A stretch of 32,507 nt of DNA from positions 1-32,507 of IMG/VR virus record IMGVR_UViG_3300025853_010175. The stretch is one strand, 5' to 3'. This document shows positions 1-7,690 of the stretch, piece by piece (within the stretch, counting starts at the first letter, position 1; every line of letters begins with the position of its first letter). This stretch comes from a virus. The notes beneath the pieces are model-generated. The model made no database searches and was not told the origin of the DNA. It saw nothing but the letters and a program-made list of their open reading frames with translations. A program made the position numbers and the translations under genes.

Positions 1-1
1 C

Positions 2-1045
2 CATGACTATGTATCAACACTTAATGCCGGAACTTCAGGTTTACATTTGGCATTACATTTATTAAAAAAACCAAGTAATAATACAAAAGTTTTTGATGGT
101 TTTGCATCTACGACATCATATTGGCCAGGTTTAAAAGATGGAGATGAGGTACTAGCGACACCGATGACATGTACCGCATCAAACTGGCCAATTTTAGCGA
201 ATGGATTAAAAATAAAATGGGTCGACATTGACCCAACCACATTAAATATGGATTTGGATGATTTGGCAAGAAAAATTACACCAAAAACTAAAGTTATAAT
301 GTTAGTACACTGGGGTGGTTATCCAAATGATTTAGATAAGATTAAAAAAATTCAACAAGAAGCTTATTTACGATTTGGTTTTAAACCTGCGGTTATTGAA
401 GACGGTGCCCATTCATTTGGTTCTGAATACAAAGGTAAAAAAATAGGTAACCATGGTAACTTAACTATGTTTTCATTACAAGCCATTAAACACATAACAT
501 CTATAGACGGTGGACTACTTTTATCACCACATAAAGAATTACATCAAAGAGGTAAATTATTAAGATGGTATGGTATTGACCGAGATGGTGACCGAAAAGA
601 CTTTAGATGTGAGGCTGATGTTGAAGAATGGGGTTTTAAATTCCATATGAACGATGTATGTGCTACTGTTGGGATAGAAAATTTAAAACACTTTAAAGAC
701 ATTGTTGGTAAACATCGTGAAAATGCTAAATTTTATGATGAACATTTGTCTGATGTAAAGGGTGTCACATTATTAAAAAGAGAAAAAGGTTTTGATTCAG
801 CTTTTTGGATTTATTCTATGTTAGTTGATGATAGAGATGGTTTTTATAAATGGATGGATGAATGTGGAATTTCGGTTTCACAAGTTCATGAAAGAAATGA
901 TAAGCATACTTGTGTACAAGAATTTAAAACTGCATTACCATCATTAGATAAAACAATAGGTAAAATTGTATCAATACCTGTTGGTTGGTGGGTCACTGAA
1001 GAACAAAGACAATACATTGTAGATTGTATTAAAAAAGGTTGGTAA
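2..1045 (+). CDS. DegT/DnrJ/EryC1/StrS-family sugar aminotransferase, 5' end cut by window
   Basis: The frame is open to the left edge, so the true start lies outside the window; the first internal ATG at 47 is not the start, because conserved family sequence (NAGTSGLHLAL) precedes it. It matches PLP-dependent sugar aminotransferases: a GDEV block, VIEDGAHSFGSEYKGKKIG (PLP-binding Asp and the loop after it), then FSLQAIKHITSIDGG, whose lysine is the expected Schiff-base residue. The family transfers an amino group from glutamate to a keto-sugar nucleotide, giving 3- or 4-amino sugars. It lies 3 bp before a gene with an acetyltransferase domain, which suits stepwise amination and N-acylation of a nucleotide sugar. 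The exact sugar cannot be read from the sequence. Confidence 0.85.
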   Translation, partial: HDYVSTLNAGTSGLHLALHLLKKPSNNTKVFDGFASTTSYWPGLKDGDEVLATPMTCTASNWPILANGLKIKWVDIDPTTLNMDLDDLARKITPKTKVIMLVHWGGYPNDLDKIKKIQQEAYLRFGFKPAVIEDGAHSFGSEYKGKKIGNHGNLTMFSLQAIKHITSIDGGLLLSPHKELHQRGKLLRWYGIDRDGDRKDFRCEADVEEWGFKFHMNDVCATVGIENLKHFKDIVGKHRENAKFYDEHLSDVKGVTLLKREKGFDSAFWIYSMLVDDRDGFYKWMDECGISVSQVHERNDKHTCVQEFKTALPSLDKTIGKIVSIPVGWWVTEEQRQYIVDCIKKGW

Positions 1046-1048
1046 ATT

Positions 1049-2140
1049 ATGAGAAAATGTTCAGGAAAAAATATAATAACTTTACGTAATCTACGTTTAG
1101 ACGATTTAAATTTTCTTTTAGAGGTTAGAAATGATGACTTAACCCGTAAATTTTTAGAAAATAATTCTATGTTCACATATGAAGAATGTGAAAAATGGTT
1201 TAATGAAAATAAACCTAAATGGTTTATTATTGAAATTAATCAGAAATCTATTGGGTATATTAGAACGAATGGAAACGAAGTTGGGTGTGATATACATCCT
1301 AATTTTAGAAGGATGGGTTATGCCAAGCAAGCTTATAAAATATATTTATCAGATAAAACATATGCGGATTTATGGGTGTTTGAAGATAATTTTGCTAAAA
1401 AGTTATATGAAGATTTAGGATTTTTAGAAACAGGTAAAACTAAATTAGTTAGGGGTAAAAATTATATTCACATGGAATATAAAAACACAAATTATAATGA
1501 TGAAAATATTAATTCTAAAATCACTAACAAAATATTTATTGGTGGTTTTGGTGGTACAGGAAGTAGAGTTTTAACCGAAATATTTGAAAAATTTGGTTTT
1601 TATGTCGGACGTGACACCACCACAGAGTCATTGGATTTTTGCAGGGGACAATTCCCAATCGTTTTTGATAGATGTTGGAGAAGAAAAAACTTTGATGAAC
1701 TTATATCTTATATTAAACTTAATTTACAAAACAATCATAAGTTTGTAATTAAACATGGTCATTTTATGTTTATTAATAATATATTAAGAGATAATTTTCA
1801 TGGTTGTAAAACCATATACATAATGAGACATCCCATAGATATGGCAGTTAAAGAACAATATATTCCTCATAAAAAATATGGAAATATTAAAGATGTAAAT
1901 AATTTAGACGCTAAAATTAAATACTATATTAAAGAATCTATTAGAGCTTGTAATGATGCCGATTTGGTTATAAAATATGAAGACCTTTGTTTTGATTTAG
2001 AAAATCAATTAAAAATAATTAGAGATTTTATAGGTGACCCAAATCTAAAATTACCTGATATTGATATAAAACCATCAAAAACTATAGGTAAAGAAAAAGA
2101 TTTATATGATAAATACGATGTTTCAATGTTAGGATATTAA
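1049..2140 (+). CDS. GNAT N-acetyltransferase fused to a sulfotransferase-like domain
   Basis: This 363-residue protein has two domains. Residues about 8-145 look like a RimJ/RimL-type GNAT acetyltransferase: an RxxGYAxQA acetyl-CoA loop (RRMGYAKQA, 87-95) and DNFAKKLYEDLGF, a typical GNAT C-terminal motif. Residues about 160-363 look like a PAPS-dependent sulfotransferase: IFIGGFGGTGSR (162-173) resembles the 5'-phosphosulfate loop, IYIMRHPIDMA (256-266) the 3'-phosphate motif with its RHP, and VIKYEDL (307-313) a motif common after it. The order suggests one enzyme that both acetylates and sulfates a sugar, but neither substrate is known. It is 3 bp after the aminotransferase and 5 bp before a glycosyltransferase. 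Base composition is very AT-rich (10 G/C in bases 1741-1800). The GNAT call is firm; the sulfotransferase call is good but motif-based. Confidence 0.75.
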   Translation: MRKCSGKNIITLRNLRLDDLNFLLEVRNDDLTRKFLENNSMFTYEECEKWFNENKPKWFIIEINQKSIGYIRTNGNEVGCDIHPNFRRMGYAKQAYKIYLSDKTYADLWVFEDNFAKKLYEDLGFLETGKTKLVRGKNYIHMEYKNTNYNDENINSKITNKIFIGGFGGTGSRVLTEIFEKFGFYVGRDTTTESLDFCRGQFPIVFDRCWRRKNFDELISYIKLNLQNNHKFVIKHGHFMFINNILRDNFHGCKTIYIMRHPIDMAVKEQYIPHKKYGNIKDVNNLDAKIKYYIKESIRACNDADLVIKYEDLCFDLENQLKIIRDFIGDPNLKLPDIDIKPSKTIGKEKDLYDKYDVSMLGY

Positions 2141-2145
2141 AAAAT

Positions 2146-2823
2146 ATGTTTGTACAAAATAACCCAATAGAATATTATATAAAAAAAATTCGTAATAATG
2201 AGAATTTTTCTTTTACTCGATGGGGAGATGGTGAGTGGTTTTGTGCTATGGGACACCAAGGCCAAAATTGTGACCAACACAAGTATTTTCCTGAATTAAA
2301 AGATAGTCTTAATAGGGCTCTAAAAACTAATAAGGGTTATTATAAAGCCATATGGAATTTAGACCACGGTCAGATAAAAAATATTTTAAATATTTTACTA
2401 CCTTTTTTATTAAAAAATAATATAAAAATAGATTGGGTTAATGCTGGTATATGGGAAGATGCCGCGTTAAACGGTCAATTAAAAGAGCTAATTAATGTAT
2501 TAGAAAAAAGAAACTTTATCATTGTATCAAACGAAAAACTAAAAAAAATAAATGTTAAATATACTGACTTTATTAGTGTACCATCTAGAAATTGTTTTTT
2601 AGATAAAGATAGAATTAAAAATGATATGATAAATATGACAGAAAAATATGATAACATAGTATTTGGATTATCAGCCTCAATGGCTACAAATGTTATTGTA
2701 GATGAATTATATGATGTTATTGGTGATAGGTGTACCATGATTGATTTTGGTTCAATATGGGACCCATTTGTTGGGGTAATGAGTAGGTCTTATCATAGGG
2801 AATATAAAGAATTAAAAATATGA
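2146..2823 (+). CDS. GT-D-fold type glycosyltransferase (SP_1767/DUF1792-like)
   Basis: The protein has 225 residues. FSFTRWGDGEW (21-31) matches the R-x-G-D-G-E signature of GT-D-fold glycosyltransferases, where the DGE residues bind metal and the sugar nucleotide. Later blocks fit the same fold: WVNAGIWEDA (97-106), VFGLSASMATN (172-182, a nucleotide-loop-like glycine stretch) and MIDFGSIWDP (198-207, like the family's closing D-x-G motif). It probably transfers a hexose from a UDP-sugar to a growing glycan on protein or polysaccharide. Its stop overlaps the next start (ATGA, 4 bp), so the two are likely translationally coupled. The fold assignment rests on motifs; donor and acceptor are unknown. 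Confidence 0.6.
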   Translation: MFVQNNPIEYYIKKIRNNENFSFTRWGDGEWFCAMGHQGQNCDQHKYFPELKDSLNRALKTNKGYYKAIWNLDHGQIKNILNILLPFLLKNNIKIDWVNAGIWEDAALNGQLKELINVLEKRNFIIVSNEKLKKINVKYTDFISVPSRNCFLDKDRIKNDMINMTEKYDNIVFGLSASMATNVIVDELYDVIGDRCTMIDFGSIWDPFVGVMSRSYHREYKELKI

Positions 2824-3533
2824 TTAATTGCAAACCATACGGTGGAATTTCAAATCGAATGAAGTGTATAATATCTTCAATCGTAGAACATGAAAAAATA
2901 AATTTAGTTTGGGACATACCAACAAGTGGTGGTGGTGTTAGGTGTAATTTTAACGATATATATAAAAATAGTTTTAACGGTCGTGGTAGTGGTATGGTTT
3001 CATCGTGTGACTTTATACATTCACATATGAATACCCACAATGATGGAGGAAAAGATAAATTACCAAATGACTTGAAAAATCGTTATATTAATGTTATTAA
3101 AACTTTAAAACCTGTAGATTACATTACACAAAGAGTTTTTGAAGAAAAAGAAAAATTGGGTGAATATACAACAGTTAGTGTTAGGACATTTAAAAGTTTT
3201 CCTGCTGAGTATAATTCATGGGGTAGGTATTTTAAAATAGAAAATCTTTTTAAGATATTAGACACTATTGAAGGTAAGATATTATTAACCTGTGATGATA
3301 ACGAAACGACTAAATTAATAAAAGATAGATACGATGTTTATACAACACCTAAGAGAACTAATTTTGGTGATTTTACAACGGTACATGGTATGCAAGATAT
3401 ATTAATAGACCAATATTTAGGTGGACTATCTAAAAATATTTATGGTACCAATATGAGTAGTTTTTCTGAAATGCAGTGGTGGTTGGGTTTTTGTGAATCT
3501 AATTATCACGAAATGTCTTTACATAAAAGATAA
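2820..3533 (+). CDS. Fucosyltransferase-like (GT-B, GT11/GT23-type) protein
   Basis: The protein has 237 residues. It begins with GGISNRMKCIISSI (8-21), like the G-x-G/S-N-R loop that opens alpha-1,2 and alpha-1,6 fucosyltransferases and NodZ. VSVRTFKSF (119-127) sits where these enzymes have HxRRGD, although the canonical second arginine and aspartate are not both present. ILLTCDDNETTKLI (154-167) resembles the sugar-nucleotide region, and GTNMSSFSEMQWWLG (209-223) the closing S-S-F-S-E-x-A motif. It is the last gene of the plus-strand cassette, overlapping its predecessor by 4 bp and meeting a convergent gene 1 bp later with no terminator hairpin visible. A GDP-fucose-like donor is plausible but inferred. 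Confidence 0.5.
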   Translation: MINCKPYGGISNRMKCIISSIVEHEKINLVWDIPTSGGGVRCNFNDIYKNSFNGRGSGMVSSCDFIHSHMNTHNDGGKDKLPNDLKNRYINVIKTLKPVDYITQRVFEEKEKLGEYTTVSVRTFKSFPAEYNSWGRYFKIENLFKILDTIEGKILLTCDDNETTKLIKDRYDVYTTPKRTNFGDFTTVHGMQDILIDQYLGGLSKNIYGTNMSSFSEMQWWLGFCESNYHEMSLHKR

Positions 3534-3534
3534 A

Positions 3535-4362
3535 TTACAACCATTTATTTTTAACGTGGTCAAGTAAATTATCATAGTCATTAAATCCATATATTTTAGA
3601 CCCCGATAATATTTCCATCCAAGAACCTGTTTTCCAAACTCCTCTTTTTGATGATGCACAATCTGGGCAGTTATATATTAATACTTCACCTCCAAAATAA
3701 CAAGGTATTACCGCATCACCTGCCGGTGAAATATGATGTTCTGAATTTGATAAGACCATAAATTGAACTTCGTTATATGATTTATCGGTTTTATTTAATA
3801 ATGTTTCTATATCAATAACTTCAGGATGTTTAACTAATATTTCCTTATCACCAATATCTACAGTTGCTTGTAGGTTATCTTTTTGTAATTTATACTTTTC
3901 AGGATTATCTGGTGGTCTAATGTAAATTATTTGATATTTGTTTTTTAGTTCGGTAAAAAGTTTATCTAAAATTTCACTATTAAAATAGTTAACAGGGTGT
4001 TTAGACCATTCTTTATTATTTTTATTGTGTATTGTCAATATTGGTTTATTATAAACATATAAATTATTTTTAAAAATGTTTTTATATGGGGGTGGAGTCC
4101 AATAATTATTTTTAATAAATTTTGGTCCCTCATGATTATAACAATTATTACTTCTATCTGATGATTGTAAAAGTATATTATTTAAAATAGGTGGGTCAAA
4201 ATGTTTTGGTTCCTCGGTATGATTATCTGAAAAATAAAAAACTGGTTTAGTTCCAATTTTACTTTTAGTATATTCTAATTCATTTTTCAAATATAGTCCA
4301 TATGCCATAGGTGCATAATACCACAATATAAAACCAAATTCATCAAATGCTTCTATTTTCAT
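3535..4362 (-). CDS. Putative glycosyltransferase-like protein, unrecognised family
   Basis: This is a 275-residue protein I do not recognise with certainty. It has the feel of a GT-B enzyme: YQIIYIRPPDNPEKY near the middle resembles the start of a nucleotide-binding half. FMVLSNSEHHISPAGDAVIPCYFGGEVLIYNC resembles in layout the 'visible-marker, then G-x-P' region of glycosyltransferases that scan for a sugar donor (key residues H-I-S-P-A-G-D and the following F-G-G-E). No DxD motif is obvious. It is the last gene of the minus-strand operon and overlaps the upstream double glycosyltransferase by 20 bp. Base composition is as AT-rich as the cassette it faces. A structural or biosynthetic role other than glycosyl transfer cannot be excluded. 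Confidence 0.5.
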   Translation of the reverse strand: MKIEAFDEFGFILWYYAPMAYGLYLKNELEYTKSKIGTKPVFYFSDNHTEEPKHFDPPILNNILLQSSDRSNNCYNHEGPKFIKNNYWTPPPYKNIFKNNLYVYNKPILTIHNKNNKEWSKHPVNYFNSEILDKLFTELKNKYQIIYIRPPDNPEKYKLQKDNLQATVDIGDKEILVKHPEVIDIETLLNKTDKSYNEVQFMVLSNSEHHISPAGDAVIPCYFGGEVLIYNCPDCASSKRGVWKTGSWMEILSGSKIYGFNDYDNLLDHVKNKWL

Positions 4363-5731
4363 GTCTTTCTAAAATTGTTTTGTGTAATTCTTGCATATTA
4401 TTTCTAGCTTCAGTTGATACTGACCCCTTTCCTTCACTTTCGTGATGGAAGTAAATAAAAAGTCCTTTTGGTATTCTTTTTCCTTCAAAACCGGCATCCA
4501 TCATTTGAACCCACAAGTCGTAATCAACCCACCCTTTCATTTCCGTATTATAACCTTCCGTTGATTCATAAGCTTCACGAGAATACATTGAACTGTTTAC
4601 TATAAACGGACCTGATAAAAGTCTTTCTTTAGACCATTCAGGTCTTTTTTCTAATCCCCTCATTTCACCAACATGATGAGTATCACAATAAACTGGACTA
4701 ATTTTTGGATTATTTTTTATAATATTAACTCCTGTTTTAAGATAACCTGGTAAAATCATATCATCGGCATCTAAAGGTAAAATGTAATCACCCTTACCCT
4801 CTTTTACTGCTCGATTACGTGTATCAGATACCCCCGTATTTTCTTTATGTATAACTCTAATAGAATCATGGTTTTTTAAGGTATCTAATTTCATTAAACA
4901 ATATTCATCATCTGAACCATCATTTACTATTGTAATTTCGAAATTGGTATAATCTTGATTAAATACTGATTCTAATGTTGGATTTAATCGTTTTGCGTAG
5001 TTATAAATTGGCATTGCCAGTGTTACTAAAGGTTCATTTTTTTTAACCTCTTTTTTTTTGAATTTTGTTGGTAATAAAATAGGTAGATTATCTTTATAGG
5101 TTTCTGAAAACTGTTGTCTGTTTTTTTCCCATTGTTCATTAGTCATACCAATAGATTTGTGGGTAATTCTGATATCGTAAAAAACACCAATTTTAACACC
5201 TTCTAAAAAGTTCCTAAAACAAAAATCAACTTCATAAAAATGAAACCCATTTACATTCTCATTAAAATTTGTTTTAAGATTTGGTTTGTTAACCACCATA
5301 AATAAACCATCAACTATAACCGTATCATCTAATTTATTACCTTTAGATTCGCTATATTTTGATGTCCATTTTTTACCCTCATGTTCGTGATTTACAATAC
5401 CAAACATTTCAGTAGGTATTTCCCACCACATACCTGTTCTTGGCATATACTTAGAACCTGCGGCTCCGATAATTCCATATTCAGGATTTCTTTTAAAATG
5501 TTTTAAAACCTTGTTACCCCAATTACCTTTTTCAAAATATATATCATCGTGACATAATACAACAATATCATTCGTTGATTTCTCAAGAATAATATTATAA
5601 GCATCAGTAAGTGAGTGAGTACCTGGATTTTCAAATGGTATTACCTCTACATTAGGTAATCCGCACGATTTCTCAATATATTCTCTAAATTCAGGTTCGA
5701 TTTTTTTAGTACTGTATCCTATCGTTATCAT
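4343..5731 (-). CDS. Two-domain GT-A glycosyltransferase (StrF-like domain plus GT2 domain)
   Basis: The protein has 462 residues and two glycosyltransferase units. Residues 1-220 resemble the StrF-type Glyco_tranf_2_5 family: SLTDAYNIIL (40-49), IVVLCHDDIYF (56-66, HDD as the metal-binding motif), GIIGAAGS (86-93) and MWWEIP (101-106). Residues 234-462 are a classical family 2 domain: LVTLAMPIYNY (235-245), ITIVNDGSDD (266-275), DTRNRAVKEGKGDYILPLDADD (303-324, DADD as metal site) and later WVDYDLWVQM, the region of the usual acceptor-side acidic residue. A charged lysine-rich linker (222-232) joins them. One protein may therefore add two sugars in turn. It overlaps the MORN-like gene upstream by 26 bp and the next gene by 20 bp. 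Confidence 0.8.
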   Translation of the reverse strand: MITIGYSTKKIEPEFREYIEKSCGLPNVEVIPFENPGTHSLTDAYNIILEKSTNDIVVLCHDDIYFEKGNWGNKVLKHFKRNPEYGIIGAAGSKYMPRTGMWWEIPTEMFGIVNHEHEGKKWTSKYSESKGNKLDDTVIVDGLFMVVNKPNLKTNFNENVNGFHFYEVDFCFRNFLEGVKIGVFYDIRITHKSIGMTNEQWEKNRQQFSETYKDNLPILLPTKFKKKEVKKNEPLVTLAMPIYNYAKRLNPTLESVFNQDYTNFEITIVNDGSDDEYCLMKLDTLKNHDSIRVIHKENTGVSDTRNRAVKEGKGDYILPLDADDMILPGYLKTGVNIIKNNPKISPVYCDTHHVGEMRGLEKRPEWSKERLLSGPFIVNSSMYSREAYESTEGYNTEMKGWVDYDLWVQMMDAGFEGKRIPKGLFIYFHHESEGKGSVSTEARNNMQELHKTILERHENRSI

Positions 5732-6014
5732 ATTCTATACCGTCTTTAAAATAGAAGACATGCCCTTCTGCTCTAATAATTGCAGGACCATCTTCTCTGT
5801 GTAATTTTCCATTAACCCACCATTCTTTATGTCCATCAGGAAAAATAACTGCGGGTTGTCCATTATCTCTATGTTTAACACCTTTCTTATACCAAGATAG
5901 TGTACCATCCTTCCATACTATTGCTGGTAAGTCATTGTCCCGATGTTTGTTCCAATTCCAATCCATCCAAACAATTTTTTCATCGTCTTCTTCAACTATA
6001 TATCGAGTAAACAT
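5706..6014 (-). CDS. Small MORN-variant-like repeat protein
   Basis: The protein has 102 residues and is made almost wholly of about three units of 22-24 residues. Each reads roughly R-D-N/D-G-x-P-A-x-(I/V) then x-D/E-G-x-x-x-W/F-x-x-(N/D/K)-G-x-x-H-R. Clear examples are HRDNGQPAVIFPDG, WWVNGKLHREDGPAI and FYFKDGIEYDND. Aromatic and Gly residues in this spacing are typical of MORN-2-like antiparallel hairpins, which are frequent in phage genomes and have no settled function. The start overlaps the stop of the HAD gene by 1 bp (TAATG) and the 3' end overlaps the double glycosyltransferase by 26 bp, so it is co-translated with both. No catalytic motif is present. Confidence 0.6.
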   Translation of the reverse strand: MFTRYIVEEDDEKIVWMDWNWNKHRDNDLPAIVWKDGTLSWYKKGVKHRDNGQPAVIFPDGHKEWWVNGKLHREDGPAIIRAEGHVFYFKDGIEYDNDRIQY

Positions 6015-6433
6015 TAGTCTTTAAACACCTGAATGTTAGCATTCACAGTAGTTAATGGTGTCCACTTACCATTGTATCTTGTTGCTCTGACAATATGATT
6101 GTCAATCCAATGGTAGTTTCCACCTCTTGGTTTATCCATTAAAAGATTATGGTACTTAAACCCATTATCTTTTAACCACGTTTCTGTTATTCCTCTTAAA
6201 TCACTTCCTCTTGAAGTGAAAAATGTTATAATATGTCCTTCAGAATACCAAGTATTAATAAGTTCAACAGACCCTTCATATGGTTTAACAACCTTCATTC
6301 TTTCAGGGTCTTCATTTGGAACATCATCAGTTATTGTACCATCAATGTCAATCAAATAATTTTTTACATTATCAGGTAAAACTGGACTTATATTAGTTTC
6401 CTGTTGAACCAAATCCATTACTTCCTCTGTCAT
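6014..6433 (-). CDS. HAD-superfamily phosphatase
   Basis: The protein has 139 residues and all HAD motifs: LIDIDGT (27-33; Asp29 nucleophile, Asp31 acid/base), FFTSRG (71-76; motif II Ser/Thr with a following Arg), Lys101 in MDKPRGG (motif III) and WIDNH (109-113; motif IV Asp). The short, nearly capless architecture fits small phosphatases such as the 3'-phosphatase half of polynucleotide kinases or sugar/nucleotide phosphatases. No kinase domain is attached. The ATG at 6433 overlaps the dUTPase gene by 41 bp; a second ATG at 6418 would cut the overlap to 26 bp and is a real alternative. Its place between dUTPase and glycosyltransferase genes does not decide between a nucleic-acid and a sugar phosphate substrate. 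Confidence 0.75.
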   Translation of the reverse strand: MTEEVMDLVQQETNISPVLPDNVKNYLIDIDGTITDDVPNEDPERMKVVKPYEGSVELINTWYSEGHIITFFTSRGSDLRGITETWLKDNGFKYHNLLMDKPRGGNYHWIDNHIVRATRYNGKWTPLTTVNANIQVFKD

Positions 6434-6992
6434 TATCTTGAATTTTATCTTGTTTAATTAATTCCACATATTTTCCTGCAACTACAGGACAAAGAACTGC
6501 TTGTGCAATCTTATCACCTTTATTAATGGATTGAAAGTCATTACTCATGTTAATTAAAATAACTTTAATTTCACCAGTGTATCCTTGGTCAACGGTACCA
6601 GGTGTGTTAAGTACGCTTAAACCTTTTTTTATGGCCAAACCACTTTTTGGTCTAACTTGAATTTCATATCCTTCAGGTATACTTACATATAATCCCGTTG
6701 GTACTAACTCTCTACCAAAGGGCATAATTTCTAAATCGACATTACTTCTTAGGTCAAAACCTGAATCCGTAGGATATGCATATTCAGGTGTTTTATTTTC
6801 TGAATCGAAGGTATAATGTAACTTAACTTTATGGTTGTAACTTGACATGAAGTCCTTACTAAGTTGTTCCATGTCAATACCCATCGACTCCATCATTTTT
6901 TCAGGACTTGTTGCATCAAGGTTACCAAGAGAACCTTGTAAATCCTTAATTGTCTTTAGACTTTCTTTTAAATTTCCTAATCCTTTTATCAT
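6393..6992 (-). CDS. dut: dUTP diphosphatase with N-terminal extension
   Basis: The enzyme hydrolyses dUTP to dUMP and pyrophosphate, keeping uracil out of phage DNA and feeding dTMP synthesis. All five trimeric dUTPase motifs are present: PTDSGFDLR (74-82), RPKSG (114-118), NTPGTVDQGYTGEIKV (129-144, with catalytic Asp135 and Tyr138), GDKIAQAVLCPV (159-170) and RGSNGFGSTG (189-198, the mobile C-terminal arm). At 199 residues it is about 50 longer than usual. The extra residues 1-52 are mostly helical, with a charged and methionine-rich stretch (PEKMMESMGIDMEQL). The start overlaps the upstream exonuclease stop by 4 bp, and the 3' end overlaps the HAD gene by 41 bp. Confidence 0.93.
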   Translation of the reverse strand: MIKGLGNLKESLKTIKDLQGSLGNLDATSPEKMMESMGIDMEQLSKDFMSSYNHKVKLHYTFDSENKTPEYAYPTDSGFDLRSNVDLEIMPFGRELVPTGLYVSIPEGYEIQVRPKSGLAIKKGLSVLNTPGTVDQGYTGEIKVILINMSNDFQSINKGDKIAQAVLCPVVAGKYVELIKQDKIQDNDRGSNGFGSTGN

Positions 6993-7690
6993 TTTAATCC
7001 GTAAAATTTACTAACTACATTTATTAACACCTCAACATCCTTCTCACAATAATCTTTAATTTGTTCTAATTTTTGTTCTTTCCAATAAGCTTCGTGAACT
7101 TTGTTTCCTGTTACTTCCATTGTCTTAGATGACTCAACACCCATACCAATACACATGAGTTCAAGTGATGCGATAGATGCAAAACTACCAAACTGCCACA
7201 ATTCTTTTGTGTCCAATGCTTTTATTTCCCACGGTTTAGTATCGTGGTTAGGTAAAATAGGTGGTGGTAGTAATCCATTGATAACCATTCTCTTTGCAAG
7301 TACCGGAATATCAAAACCTTTTACGTTGTGACCACAAAGATGGAAATCTAATTTACCAATTCTCTTTAAAAGGTTTTGTGTATCTTCTAATAGTTTCTTT
7401 TCATCATCACCATAAAAACTTTGCATCTTAATGTCACCTTTAGGGTCAACAAAACCAACACTGACACATACAATCTTAAGAAATTCAGCAACAAGTGCAG
7501 CCTTGTTATAAAACATTTCAGATGCACCCTGTCCTTTATGTTCAGGGAAACGTTTTTCAAACCAATCCAAATAACTTTCAAATTGGTAAGCCAAATCGGG
7601 GTGAAACTTTTCTAATGTGTCAAAGTCAGGTGTTAAACCTACAGTTTCGATGTCAATAAATAAAATTTTTGTTAATGGTGTACTTATCAT
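6989..7690 (-). CDS. DEDDy-type 3'-5' exonuclease
   Basis: The protein has 233 residues with the three exonuclease motifs of the DnaQ/PolB-exo superfamily: ILFIDIET (9-16; Asp13 and Glu15), CGHNVKGFD (119-127; Asp127) and DYCEKDV (213-219; Tyr214 and Asp218, hence DEDDy). There is no polymerase domain, so it acts as a separate nuclease, probably on single-stranded DNA or RNA ends during replication, repair or recombination. It resembles the predicted 3'-5' exonuclease group related to polymerase B proofreading domains. The start overlaps the stop of the GT-B gene by 4 bp and its own stop overlaps the dUTPase start by 4 bp (ATGA both times). The polymerase at 15702 has its own proofreading domain, so this activity is additional. 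Confidence 0.85.
   Translation of the reverse strand: MISTPLTKILFIDIETVGLTPDFDTLEKFHPDLAYQFESYLDWFEKRFPEHKGQGASEMFYNKAALVAEFLKIVCVSVGFVDPKGDIKMQSFYGDDEKKLLEDTQNLLKRIGKLDFHLCGHNVKGFDIPVLAKRMVINGLLPPPILPNHDTKPWEIKALDTKELWQFGSFASIASLELMCIGMGVESSKTMEVTGNKVHEAYWKEQKLEQIKDYCEKDVEVLINVVSKFYGLK

Noticed and set aside
3533-3540. A terminator between the convergent genes ending at 3533 and 3535
   Set aside because: Only 1 bp separates them and no hairpin with T-run is visible on either strand.
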